Shown piece by piece: positions 53,700 through 62,064 of a stretch of DNA of 64,000 nucleotides. Made by a program: the position numbers and the translations under genes. Under the pieces are notes generated by a model. The model did no database searches and was not told the DNA's origin. It worked only from the letters and a program-made list of their open reading frames with translations. The stretch is taken from assembly GCA_965198915.1 (NCBI GenBank), contig CBDAQC010000006.1:372001-436000 (forward strand), written 5' to 3'. The first letter of the stretch is position 1; every line of letters begins with the position of its first letter. This DNA is from BOG-908 sp965198915. GTDB lineage: Bacteria; Pseudomonadota; Alphaproteobacteria; Acetobacterales; Acetobacteraceae.

Positions 53700-55562
53700 A
53701 TGAAACAGGAAGGCACCAGAAACGGCGTGTTCACCCGCCGCGCCCTCCTGCTGATGGCGGGCCAGACCGCGGCCCTGACCGCGCTGGGCGTGAAGCTCTA
53801 CCGGGTGCAGGTGGAGCAGGGCGCCAAATATGCGACGCTGGCGGAGAGCAACCGTGTCAGCGCCCGCCTGATCGCGCCGCCGCGCGGCCGCATCGTGGAC
53901 CGCTTCGGCCAGGTGCTGGCCGGCAACAACCTCAACTGGCGCGCGCTGCTGCTGGCCGAGGAGACCACCGACGTCGCCGCCACGCTGGCCAAATTCAACG
54001 AGCTGGTGCCGCTGGAGGACCACGACCGCGCCCGCATCGAGCGCGAGCTGAAGCACAACCGGCGTTTCATCCCTGTCACCGTGCGGGAGTTCCTGGACTG
54101 GGACCAGATGGCGCGCATCGAGGTGAACGCGCCCGACCTGCCCGGCGTGCTGGTGGATGTGGGCACCACGCGGCACTACCCGTTCGGCCCGGACCTGGCC
54201 CACATCGTGGGATACGTGGCCCCGCCCAGCGAGGCGGATCTGGGTGACGACCCGGTGCTGGCCCTGCCCGGCGTGCGGGTGGGCCGCGCCGGCGTGGAGC
54301 AGTTCCACGAGGAGGATCTGCGCGGCGACGCCGGCGAGGTGCAGATGGAGGTCAACGCCGTCGGGCGCATCATACGCGAGCTGGACCGCACCGACGGCAC
54401 GCCGGGCGACGAGCTGGGCCTGACGATCGACGTGGATCTGCAGCGCGCCATCCTGGCCATGCTGGGCGACATGGCGGCCAGTGCGGTGGTGATGGACTGC
54501 ACCAACGGCGAGGTGCTGGCGATGACCACCACGCCGAGCTTCGACCCGGCTCTGTTCGACAGCGGCCTGTCCCAGAAACAGTGGATCGAGTGGACGTCCG
54601 ACCGCAAGACGCCGCTGATCAACAAGGCCACCGCCGGCGTCTACCCGCCCGGCTCCACCTTCAAGATGGCGGTTGGCCTAGCCGGCCTGCGCGCCGGCAC
54701 CATCACCACGACCGACCGCATCAACTGCCCCGGCTATATCGACCTGGGCGACACGCGCTTCCACTGCTGGAAGAAGCACGGCCACGGCTCGCTGGACCTG
54801 CATGGCGGGCTGAAACACAGTTGCGACGTGTTTTTCTACGAGGTGGCACGGCGCACCGGCATCGACGCACTGGCGCAGACCGCAAACGACTTCACCTTCG
54901 GCGTGGACCCCGGCGTGGACCTGCCGGGCGCCCGCAAGGGCTTGATGCCGACCACGGACTGGCGCCGGCGCCACGGCCATAAATGGGCGGTGGGCGACAC
55001 GATCGGCTGCGGCATCGGCCAGGGCTTCGTGCTGGCGACGCCGCTGCAACTGGCCACCTATTGCTCGCGCCTGGCCACCGGCCGCGCCGTGGTGCCGCAC
55101 GTGACACGGCTGGTCGCCGGCAAGCTGCAGAGCGGCGCCAGGCCGGAGGATTTTCCGCTTCTGGACGTGCCGGAGGATCACCTGGAGGCGGTGCGCGGCG
55201 GCATGTACGCGGTGGTCAACGAGGCGGGCGGCACCGCGCCGCATGCGCGGCTGGGCCTGGGCGGCATGCAGCTTGCCGGCAAGACCGGCTCCAGCCAGGT
55301 GCGCCGGGTCAGCCGCTGGGCGCGCGAGCACGGCCATTTCAACAGCGCCAGCCTGCCCTGGGAATTCCGCCCCCACGCGCTGTTCATCTGCTTCGCGCCC
55401 TACGATGCGCCGCGCTACGCCGTGGCGGTGGTGGTGGAGCACGGCAATGCGGGGGCCGACGTGGCGGCGCCGCTGGCGCGCGACATCATGCGGGACACGC
55501 TGACGCGCGATCCTGCCCGGCGGGCGGTGGCGCCTGGGCAGGTTGCGTCTTCGGCTATGTAA
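53700..55562 (+). CDS. mrdA: Penicillin-binding protein 2 (elongasome transpeptidase)
   Basis: 620 residues. N-terminal signal anchor (TRRALLLMAGQTAALTALGV), dimerisation/pedestal domain, then a transpeptidase with PGSTFK (active Ser about 319), SCD in GLKHSCDVFF, and KTGSS (about 526). Cross-links peptidoglycan in the periplasm during cylinder growth with MreBCD. rodA, often directly downstream, is not here; cysE follows after R16. Confidence 0.95.
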   Translation: MKQEGTRNGVFTRRALLLMAGQTAALTALGVKLYRVQVEQGAKYATLAESNRVSARLIAPPRGRIVDRFGQVLAGNNLNWRALLLAEETTDVAATLAKFNELVPLEDHDRARIERELKHNRRFIPVTVREFLDWDQMARIEVNAPDLPGVLVDVGTTRHYPFGPDLAHIVGYVAPPSEADLGDDPVLALPGVRVGRAGVEQFHEEDLRGDAGEVQMEVNAVGRIIRELDRTDGTPGDELGLTIDVDLQRAILAMLGDMAASAVVMDCTNGEVLAMTTTPSFDPALFDSGLSQKQWIEWTSDRKTPLINKATAGVYPPGSTFKMAVGLAGLRAGTITTTDRINCPGYIDLGDTRFHCWKKHGHGSLDLHGGLKHSCDVFFYEVARRTGIDALAQTANDFTFGVDPGVDLPGARKGLMPTTDWRRRHGHKWAVGDTIGCGIGQGFVLATPLQLATYCSRLATGRAVVPHVTRLVAGKLQSGARPEDFPLLDVPEDHLEAVRGGMYAVVNEAGGTAPHARLGLGGMQLAGKTGSSQVRRVSRWAREHGHFNSASLPWEFRPHALFICFAPYDAPRYAVAVVVEHGNAGADVAAPLARDIMRDTLTRDPARRAVAPGQVASSAM

Positions 55563-55565
55563 AAG

Positions 55566-55728
55566 AAAGGCCTTCTTTTTTGAAAAAAAGAAGCAAAAAA
55601 CTTTTACTCCTCCGCCGGCAGGAATATCCGCTCTGGTTCTGCAAGCACGAGCGGTGGCAGGACTAGGCCCAGCCTCGGTGCAAGCGGAGTAGCAAAAGTT
55701 TTTTGTTTTTTTCAAAAAAGAAGGCCTT
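55566..55728. repeat. Intergenic AT-arm palindrome R16 (complete)
   Basis: Arms 55566-55605 and 55691-55728; CTTC/GAAG on the left, right arm with a shortened first half (TTTTGTTTTTTT). Begins a few bases after the mrdA stop. Confidence 0.82.
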
Positions 55729-55797
55729 GCTTCTCTTCCCTTAACTTTCCGCCACCCGCCCCCCATGTCGCCCGCATAGCGAAGAGGACAAGTCGCA

Positions 55798-56634
55798 ATG
55801 ACCCAGCTAGGACTGTGCGGCGGCCAGCGTATCGCCACCGACGAAGCCCGCCACCTCTGGGACCTCGTGCGCGAGGAGGCGGTGGCCGCCATCGAGCACG
55901 ACCGCGTCATGGCGGACGGCATACGCGACACCGTGCTGCAGCACGACACCTTCGCGGACGCGCTGGCGCATCGCCTGGCGCGCAAATTGTGCGACTACGC
56001 CATACGCATCGACACGCTGGAGGGCATGCTGTGCGAGGCGCTCTCGGCCGATCCCGGCATAGAGGCCGCGGCGATCGCCGACCTGACAGCGGTGCGCGAC
56101 CGTGACCCGGCCTGCCCGGACCTGCTGACCCCATTCCTGTTCTTCAAGGGCTACCAGGCGCTGCAGGCCTACCGCTTCGGCAACTGGCTGTGGAAGCGCG
56201 GGCGCGAGCACCTGGCGCGCCACCTGCAAAGCCGCAGCTCGGAGGTGTTCGCGGTGGACATCCACCCCGCCGCCCGACTGGGCCGCGGCCTGTTGCTGGA
56301 CCACGGCACGGCGCTGGTGGTGGGCGAGACGGCGGTGATCGACGACGACGTCTCCATGCTGCAGGGCGTGACCCTGGGCGGCACCGGCAAGACCTGCGGC
56401 GACCGCCATCCGAAGATACGCCGCGGCGTGCTGATCGGCGCGGGCGCTACCGTGCTGGGCGGCATCACCGTCGGCGAGGGCGCCAAGATAGGCGCCGGCA
56501 GCATCGTGCTGGAGAACGTGGCGGCCTACACCACCGTGGTGGGCAACCCGGCGCGGCCGGTGGGCGTGCGGCACACCGCAATGCCCGCACTGACGATGGA
56601 CCAGACGCTGCCGCCGCTGGATTACGTGATCTGA
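55798..56634 (+). CDS. cysE: Serine O-acetyltransferase
   Basis: 278 residues. N-terminal SATase helical domain (about 1-150), then left-handed beta-helix hexapeptide repeats (about 155-260): VDIHPAARLGRGLLLDHGTA, MLQGVTLGGTGKTCGDRHPK, and GAKIGAGSIVLENV. Makes O-acetylserine for cysteine synthesis. Five of its fifteen Ile codons are ATA. Preceded by R16. Confidence 0.95.
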   Translation: MTQLGLCGGQRIATDEARHLWDLVREEAVAAIEHDRVMADGIRDTVLQHDTFADALAHRLARKLCDYAIRIDTLEGMLCEALSADPGIEAAAIADLTAVRDRDPACPDLLTPFLFFKGYQALQAYRFGNWLWKRGREHLARHLQSRSSEVFAVDIHPAARLGRGLLLDHGTALVVGETAVIDDDVSMLQGVTLGGTGKTCGDRHPKIRRGVLIGAGATVLGGITVGEGAKIGAGSIVLENVAAYTTVVGNPARPVGVRHTAMPALTMDQTLPPLDYVI

Positions 56635-56666
56635 AACGGCGCGGCGGTCCGGGAGGTCGCCGCGTT

Positions 56667-57971
56667 CTACCCTGCCCGCTGGGTCACCTTGCCATGCAGC
56701 CGGCGCAAAGACCGCAGGGTACGCGCGTACACCACTTCCCCCGCCACCCGTAAGCTCCGCCAGGCACTCCGGCGTATGCGTGCCTGGGGAAACTGCGCCC
56801 AGGCGGCGTTGGCCTGAACAGCCGGCCGGCGTGGCACCGCCGCCGGATCGCCATGGGCCGCCAGCCAGTCCACCAGCTTGGCCAGGCGGGCCGGTGCCAG
56901 CCCGGCGCCGGCCGCGCGCACGAAGGCGGCCGCGTCCGCATGGGCCTGGGAGAGGTCACGCAAGGGCGGCTCCGCCTCGCCGGTGCCCTCCGCGGCGCGG
57001 TAGATGAGTTCGATCGGTTCGCCCAGCCGCGCCGCCAGGGCCGCTTCCACCTCGGCACGATGCGCCGGGGCGCGGGCCAGTTCCGCCGCATCGATCAGCA
57101 GCGCGCGGCTGTGCAGGGCGGCCAGCGCGGTTGCGGTCCAGTAGGCCAGGAACCCGCGATACTGGGTGGCGAGGTCCTGGTGGCGGACGTGCCGCCAGAC
57201 GGTTTCCAGCCCATAGGCCATGTCCGTGCTGCCCAGCGCCGGCAGGCGGACGTCCAGCGCCAGGCAGGCCTGCCGGACCAGCGCGTGTCCCGGGTTGCGC
57301 GCCAGCACCAGCGGCGGGGCCACGGTGAAATAGCGGTTGCGTTCCTCCAGCAGCAGGCGCCGGCCGCTGCGCCACTGCTCCAGCGGGTCCCGCAAGACCA
57401 CGGCGTGCAGCATTTCGGGGAAGTGCTGCTCCATCCAGCCGACACGGCCCAGCGAGCGGCAGAACTTCAGCACCGCCACCTGGCCTGCCTCTCGCCCGCC
57501 GGCGAGAAGACCGCGCAGATAGGCCACCAGCGCCGGGTCGCTCTCGCCGGGCTCGAGGAAGAAGCCGTCATACGAGAAGCGGGGCTGGTAGAGGGGGACG
57601 CCGGCCCGGCGCGGCGCCAGCAAGGGGCCGTATTCGGCGAAATAGGGCGCGGTCTCGCCGTGGCGCGACGGCCAGGCGCCGGGCCGGAGCCTGGCGATGT
57701 CCGTGCGCCGCAGCCCGCCCAGGGTTTCGTGCAGCGGCTCGTAGAAGGCTTGCACGTTCGGCTGCGCGCGGCAGCGGCTCCACAGCCAGGTGCCGCTGCT
57801 GCGCCAGCCGGTGTGCAGGAACACGCCGGTGGCCGCATGGAGCGGTGGGGTGTCGCGCGAGCCTGGATCAGGGTGCGGCCGTGCAGTGTGCAGGGGGGAT
57901 GCGCCTTCCGGGAGGTGGGCTTCGTCGCCGGCGCACGCTGAAGACAGGCCTGGCCTGCCCGCACGTACCAT
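56667..57971 (-). CDS. Sulfotransferase-like protein
   Basis: 434 residues if begun at 57971; a GTG at 57824 (VFLHTGWRSSGTWLWSRCRA) gives 385 residues and places the nucleotide loop at the very start, as in sulfotransferases, so I regard it as more likely. The GWRSSGTWLW segment resembles the PAPS 5'-phosphosulfate loop. Other typical parts are VVLRDPLEQWRSGRR (3'-phosphate-binding region). No signal peptide. The substrate is unknown; neither sugar nor lipid genes adjoin it. Upstream, 57972-58208 shows no other feature. Confidence 0.68.
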   Translation of the reverse strand: MVRAGRPGLSSACAGDEAHLPEGASPLHTARPHPDPGSRDTPPLHAATGVFLHTGWRSSGTWLWSRCRAQPNVQAFYEPLHETLGGLRRTDIARLRPGAWPSRHGETAPYFAEYGPLLAPRRAGVPLYQPRFSYDGFFLEPGESDPALVAYLRGLLAGGREAGQVAVLKFCRSLGRVGWMEQHFPEMLHAVVLRDPLEQWRSGRRLLLEERNRYFTVAPPLVLARNPGHALVRQACLALDVRLPALGSTDMAYGLETVWRHVRHQDLATQYRGFLAYWTATALAALHSRALLIDAAELARAPAHRAEVEAALAARLGEPIELIYRAAEGTGEAEPPLRDLSQAHADAAAFVRAAGAGLAPARLAKLVDWLAAHGDPAAVPRRPAVQANAAWAQFPQARIRRSAWRSLRVAGEVVYARTLRSLRRLHGKVTQRAG

Positions 57972-58208
57972 GCGCCGTGCTGCCGTGGCAGGCTAAGCGC
58001 GTCTTTCCGGCCGTCAATGCCCCGGCGGCGCGCAAGCCGGCGTAGGCCGCGACTCCCCGCAAGCCGTTTCGGCCTTGGCCTCGGGAGCCGCCATACCATC
58101 TCCAACAATCCATGCGACGGCGGTCCGGCGCCTGCGTTGAATCCGCGGCACTCGACGCCAACCGATCGACCCGGCTAGAACAGAGCGCGAACAGGAACCC
58201 TCCCCTTC

Positions 58209-59423
58209 ATGGATCTGCTGCGCAAGCTCGAGATACTGGCCGATGCCGCGAAATACGACGCGTCCTGCGCGTCCTCCGGCACCGACAAACGCAGCTCGCT
58301 CGGTGCAAAGGATGGTGTCGGGTCCACCGAAGGCATGGGCATCTGCCACGCTTACGCGCCGGACGGGCGCTGCATCTCGTTGCTGAAGATACTGCTCACC
58401 AATTCCTGCATCTACGATTGCGTCTACTGCATCAACCGCCGGTCTTCCAACGTGCAGCGCGCGCGCTTCACCGTGGACGAGGTGGTGAAACTCACGCTCG
58501 GTTTTTATCGGCGCAACTGCATCGAAGGCCTGTTCCTCAGCTCCGGCATCATCAGCAATCCGGACTACACGATGGAGCAGGTGGTGGGCGTGGCGCGCAC
58601 GCTGCGCGAAGTGCACGGCTTCCGCGGCTACATCCATTTGAAGACGATACCCGACGCGGACCCGCTGCTGATGGCGGAGGCCGGGAAATACGCCGACAGG
58701 CTCAGCATAAACATCGAACTGCCGACGGCGGCCAGCCTCGGCGCGCTGGCGCCGGAGAAGAGCATCGGCGACATCAAGCGTTCGATGGGCCGCATGCGCC
58801 TGCGTATCGACGAGGCACGCGCCGAGAAACGCGCGCCGCGCTTCGCGCCGGCCGGGCAGAGCACGCAGGTGATCGTGGGCGCCGATGACAGCTCGGATCG
58901 CTCGATCATGCAGATGAGCACGGACCTCTACGGCTCGTACGGATTGCGCCGCGTGTATTACTCCGCGTTCAGCCCGATACCGGATTCCTCGGCCGTATTG
59001 CCGCCGAAAGCGGCCCCGCTGGTGCGCGAGCACCGGCTGTACCAGGCCGACTGGCTGCTGCGCTTCTACGGTTTTGCCGTGGACGAGCTGGCCACCGACG
59101 CGGCCGGCAACATGAGCCTGGAGATCGACCCGAAACTCGCCTGGGCGCTGGAGCACCGCGCGCTGTTTCCGGTGGACCTGAACAGCGCGCCGAAGGAGAT
59201 GCTGCTGCGCGTGCCCGGGCTTGGCGTGAAAACGGTGGGCCGGCTGCTGGCGCAACGGCGTCACCGGCGGATACGCATGGACGATTTGTCGCGCCTGCGG
59301 CTGCCGGTGGCCAAGCTTATGCCGTTCATTGTCACGGCCGACCATCATCCTGGCGCCACGCTGGATTGCGCGAAGCTGGCGGGGCGCATGGCGCCCAAGG
59401 CGGTACAGGGGGTGTTGCTGTGA
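58209..59423 (+). CDS. Radical-SAM protein of the putative DNA-modification/repair family
   Basis: 404 residues. Radical-SAM cluster C67-x3-C71-x2-C74 (NSCIYDCVYCINRRSS), and a C-terminal helix-hairpin-helix (LRVPGLGVKTVGRLLAQRR) that could bind DNA. It belongs to the group usually found beside UdgX-type genes, as here (next gene at 59587). The chemistry is unproven in the family; a DNA repair or modification role is inferred from the HhH domain and pairing. ATG at 58209. Confidence 0.88.
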   Translation: MDLLRKLEILADAAKYDASCASSGTDKRSSLGAKDGVGSTEGMGICHAYAPDGRCISLLKILLTNSCIYDCVYCINRRSSNVQRARFTVDEVVKLTLGFYRRNCIEGLFLSSGIISNPDYTMEQVVGVARTLREVHGFRGYIHLKTIPDADPLLMAEAGKYADRLSINIELPTAASLGALAPEKSIGDIKRSMGRMRLRIDEARAEKRAPRFAPAGQSTQVIVGADDSSDRSIMQMSTDLYGSYGLRRVYYSAFSPIPDSSAVLPPKAAPLVREHRLYQADWLLRFYGFAVDELATDAAGNMSLEIDPKLAWALEHRALFPVDLNSAPKEMLLRVPGLGVKTVGRLLAQRRHRRIRMDDLSRLRLPVAKLMPFIVTADHHPGATLDCAKLAGRMAPKAVQGVLL

Positions 59424-59434
59424 GGCATAGGAAG

Positions 59435-59579
59435 AAAGCAGTTCTTTTTTGAAAAAAAGAACCAAAAAACTTTTGCTTCCCCGCATTTACAGCAGCCGGG
59501 CGCTGCAGGAAATGCCAGGCAGCTGAACCGGCGTAAGGAGCAAAAGTTTTTTGCTTTTTTTTTCAAAAAAGAAGGCCTT
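59435..59579. repeat. Intergenic AT-arm palindrome R17 (mixed arms)
   Basis: Left arm 59435-59475 GTTC/GAAC type; right arm about 59538-59579 CTTT/GAAG. It sits between the radical-SAM and UdgX genes, which are otherwise a natural operon. Confidence 0.82.
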
Positions 59580-59586
59580 TCTTCCT

Positions 59587-60993
59587 GTGCGCACTATCAC
59601 CCTGAATCACGTAACCGACTTCCAAGGCTGGCGCACCGCCGCCCGCGCAGCCGCACTGGACGGCGTGCCGCCGGAACAAACTATCTGGTCCGTGCAGGAA
59701 GCGGCCGACCTGTTCGCCGAACCCGCCGCCCCGCCATTTCAGGCCGGCGCGTTCTCCGTGCCGCGCGCGCTGGTGGAACTGGCGGAGACGACGATACAGG
59801 CGAACGACCCCGAGCGTTTCGCGCTGTTGTACGCGCTGGTGTGGCGCGCGCATCGTGGCGAGAAGCATCTGCTGGAAGATGCCGCGGATCCGCTGGTGCA
59901 GCGGGTGATGCGACTGGCCGCCGCGGTGCGGCGGGACACGCACAAGATGCGCGCTTTCGTGCGCTTCCGCGAAGTGGCGGCGGACGACGCCACGCGCTAC
60001 GTCGCCTGGTTCGAGCCTGACCATTACATCGTGGAAGCCAACGCGCCGTTCTTCGTGCGCCGTTTCGCCACCATGACGTGGAGCATCCTGACACCGTATC
60101 GCAGCGCGCATTGGGACGGCGAGGCGCTGCGCCTGGGCGCCGGCGCGCAGCGCGCGGACGTGCCGGATGATGACAAGCTCGAAGCGTATTGGCGCGCGTA
60201 TTTCAGCAGCATCTTCAATCCCGCGCGGCTGAAAGTCTCCGCCATGACCTCCGAAATGCCGCGCAAATACTGGCGCAACCTGCCGGAAGCCGCGGCGATT
60301 CCCGACCTGATACGACAGTCACGCGAAAGGACCGCCACCATGGTGGATGCACCCACCGTCTCGCCCGCCCGCGCCCCGCGCGTGCCGGCCACCCCGGCCG
60401 CAATGCCGGTGCCTGGCACGCCAGGCGCGCTGGCCGCCGAAGCCGCCACCTGCCAGCTCTGCGACCTGTACAAGCACGCGACGCAGACCGTGTTCGGCGA
60501 GGGCCCGACCGACGCGCGGCTGATGCTGGTGGGCGAGCAGCCGGGCGACCAGGAGGACCTGGCGGGCCGCCCGTTCGTGGGCCCCGCCGGTCAGATGCTG
60601 GACCGCGCGCTGGCCGAGGCCGGCATCGACCGCAGCACGGTCTACGTCACCAACGCGGTGAAGCACTTCAAATTCGAGCCGCGCGGCAAGCGCCGCATCC
60701 ACGCCACCCCGGACCGCACGGAAATCCAGGTCTGCCGCTTCTGGCTGGACCAGGAACGCGCGCTGGTGAAGCCCGCGGTCACCATCCTGCTCGGCGCCTC
60801 GGCCGCGCGCGCCGTTCTGGGCCGTGCGGTGACTATCTCGCGCGAGCGCGGCCGGCCCATTCCGATGGAGGGCGGGCAGGTGATGGTGACGGTGCACCCG
60901 TCGTATTTGCTGCGGTTGCCGGATCAGGAGAGCCAGGCGCGGGAGTACGCGGCCATGGTGGGTGACCTGCGCATGGCGGCGGGGTGGATATAA
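59587..60993 (+). CDS. UdgX-type uracil-DNA-binding protein fused to an N-terminal DNA-metabolism domain
   Basis: 468 residues from GTG 59587. Residues about 1-245 form the DUF4130-type domain often encoded next to UdgX (MRAFVRFREV, YVAWFEPDHYIV, FNPARLKVSAMTSEMPRKYW). A Pro/Ala linker follows, then a family-4-like uracil-DNA glycosylase domain (about 285-468) with GEQPGDQEDLAGRPFVGPAG, the UdgX-specific K-R-R-I-H segment (about 368-372), and VTVHPSYLLR. UdgX binds uracil in DNA covalently through that His. An iron-sulfur cluster is likely (CQLC and later Cys). A leader through repeat R17 was rejected. The stop codon is provided by a MITE-like insertion. Confidence 0.9.
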   Translation: MRTITLNHVTDFQGWRTAARAAALDGVPPEQTIWSVQEAADLFAEPAAPPFQAGAFSVPRALVELAETTIQANDPERFALLYALVWRAHRGEKHLLEDAADPLVQRVMRLAAAVRRDTHKMRAFVRFREVAADDATRYVAWFEPDHYIVEANAPFFVRRFATMTWSILTPYRSAHWDGEALRLGAGAQRADVPDDDKLEAYWRAYFSSIFNPARLKVSAMTSEMPRKYWRNLPEAAAIPDLIRQSRERTATMVDAPTVSPARAPRVPATPAAMPVPGTPGALAAEAATCQLCDLYKHATQTVFGEGPTDARLMLVGEQPGDQEDLAGRPFVGPAGQMLDRALAEAGIDRSTVYVTNAVKHFKFEPRGKRRIHATPDRTEIQVCRFWLDQERALVKPAVTILLGASAARAVLGRAVTISRERGRPIPMEGGQVMVTVHPSYLLRLPDQESQAREYAAMVGDLRMAAGWI

Positions 60994-61140
60994 GTGTCTG
61001 TAAGAAAACTCGCCCTGGTGGCCATCTGACGGCGATTTTCTGTGCTCCGGTGCTCATGGCCACAGGAGGCCACTCCGCTCCGGTGTTCGAAAATTACTGC
61101 CAGCTGACGGAACCAGGCTGAGTTTTCCTACAGACACTAA
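60991..61140. mobile_element. MITE-like element at the 3' end of the UdgX gene
   Basis: 150 bp with terminal inverted repeats TAAGTGTCTGTAAGAAAACT (left) and AGTTTTCCTACAGACACTAA (right). The first TAA is the stop codon of the UdgX gene, so insertion has rebuilt that gene's end. Related to the shorter copy at 44471. Ends adjoin repeat R18. No coding sequence inside. Confidence 0.75.
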
Positions 61141-61142
61141 GG

Positions 61143-61308
61143 ACGGCCTTCTTTTTGAAAAAAAGAAGCAAAAAACTTTTGCTCCTCCGCCTGCATTTCG
61201 GCGCGGCCTAGTAGTGCCAGCACGCGTACTTGCGGATAGGCACGCACGTGAATGCAGGCGCCAGGATCAAAAGTTTTTTGCTTCTTCTTCTCAAAAAAGA
61301 AGGCCTTC
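61143..61308. repeat. Intergenic AT-arm palindrome R18 (complete)
   Basis: Arms 61143-61181 and 61268-61306, CTTC/GAAG type. Spacer holds CGCCTGCAT and ATGCAGGCG. The left end is trimmed by, or fused to, the MITE-like element. Confidence 0.82.
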
Positions 61309-61317
61309 CTTGCTTCC

Positions 61318-61896
61318 TTACGGAAACAGCTTCTCCGTCGCCCAGCCATCGCCTGCGCGCGTGAACACCGTGCGGTCATGCAGGCGGAACGGCATGTCCT
61401 GCCAGAACTCGAAGCTGTCCGGCCGCACGCGGAAGCCGGACCAGTGCGGCGGGCGGGGGATGTCCTCGCCCGGGAAACGCGCTTCCAGCGCCGCCACGCG
61501 CGCTTCCAGCGTCTCGCGCCGGTCCAGTGGACGGGACTGGTCGGACGCCCAGGCGCCCAGGCGGGAGATGCGGGCGCGGCTGGCGTAGTAGGCGTCCGCT
61601 TCGGCGTCGGTCACCGGGCTGGCGCGGCCTTCGATGCGGATTTGGCGGGTAAGCGTCTTCCAGTGGAACAGCAGCGCCACCGCCTGATTGTTTGCCAGCT
61701 CGCCGCCCTTGCGGCTTTGCGTGTTGGTGTAGAACACGAAGCCGTCCCGGTCGGCGCCTTTCAGCAGCACCATGCGCGCACTGGGCCGGCCGTCCGGCGT
61801 GGCGGTGGCCAGGGTCATGGCGTTCGGATCGTTCGGTTCGGTCTTGGCGGCTTCGGCGAGCCAGGTGTCGAACAGGGCGAAAGGGTCGGTTGGCAT
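61318..61896 (-). CDS. pdxH: Pyridoxamine/pyridoxine 5'-phosphate oxidase
   Basis: 192 residues from ATG 61896. FMN-binding motifs RMVLLKGADRDGFVFYTN and FHWKTLTRQIRIEG, and the C-terminal WQDMPFRLHDR region, are typical. Oxidises PNP/PMP to pyridoxal phosphate. PLP is needed by the operon enzyme at 27574 but that is general. Both ends of the gene abut palindromes (R18, R19). Confidence 0.93.
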   Translation of the reverse strand: MPTDPFALFDTWLAEAAKTEPNDPNAMTLATATPDGRPSARMVLLKGADRDGFVFYTNTQSRKGGELANNQAVALLFHWKTLTRQIRIEGRASPVTDAEADAYYASRARISRLGAWASDQSRPLDRRETLEARVAALEARFPGEDIPRPPHWSGFRVRPDSFEFWQDMPFRLHDRTVFTRAGDGWATEKLFP

Positions 61897-61900
61897 CAGG

Positions 61901-62060
61901 AAGGCCTTCTTTTTTGAAAAAAGAAGCAAAAACTTTTGCTTCCCGGTGGCATGGCGGCTCGCTCAGTTCTGCCAATGCGCGCCTGGCAGAACGGGCGGCG
62001 CGTTGTGCAGGCGGGCCGAAAGTTTTTTGGCTCTTTTTTTCAAAAAAGAACCGCTTGCTT
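61901..62060. repeat. Intergenic AT-arm palindrome R19 (mixed arms)
   Basis: Left arm 61901-61938 CTTC/GAAG type; right arm about 62018-62060 of GCTC/GAAC type (one mispair). Spacer with AGTTCTGCCA and TGGCAGAACG. Only four bases from the pdxH start. Confidence 0.82.
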
Positions 62061-62064
62061 GCCT

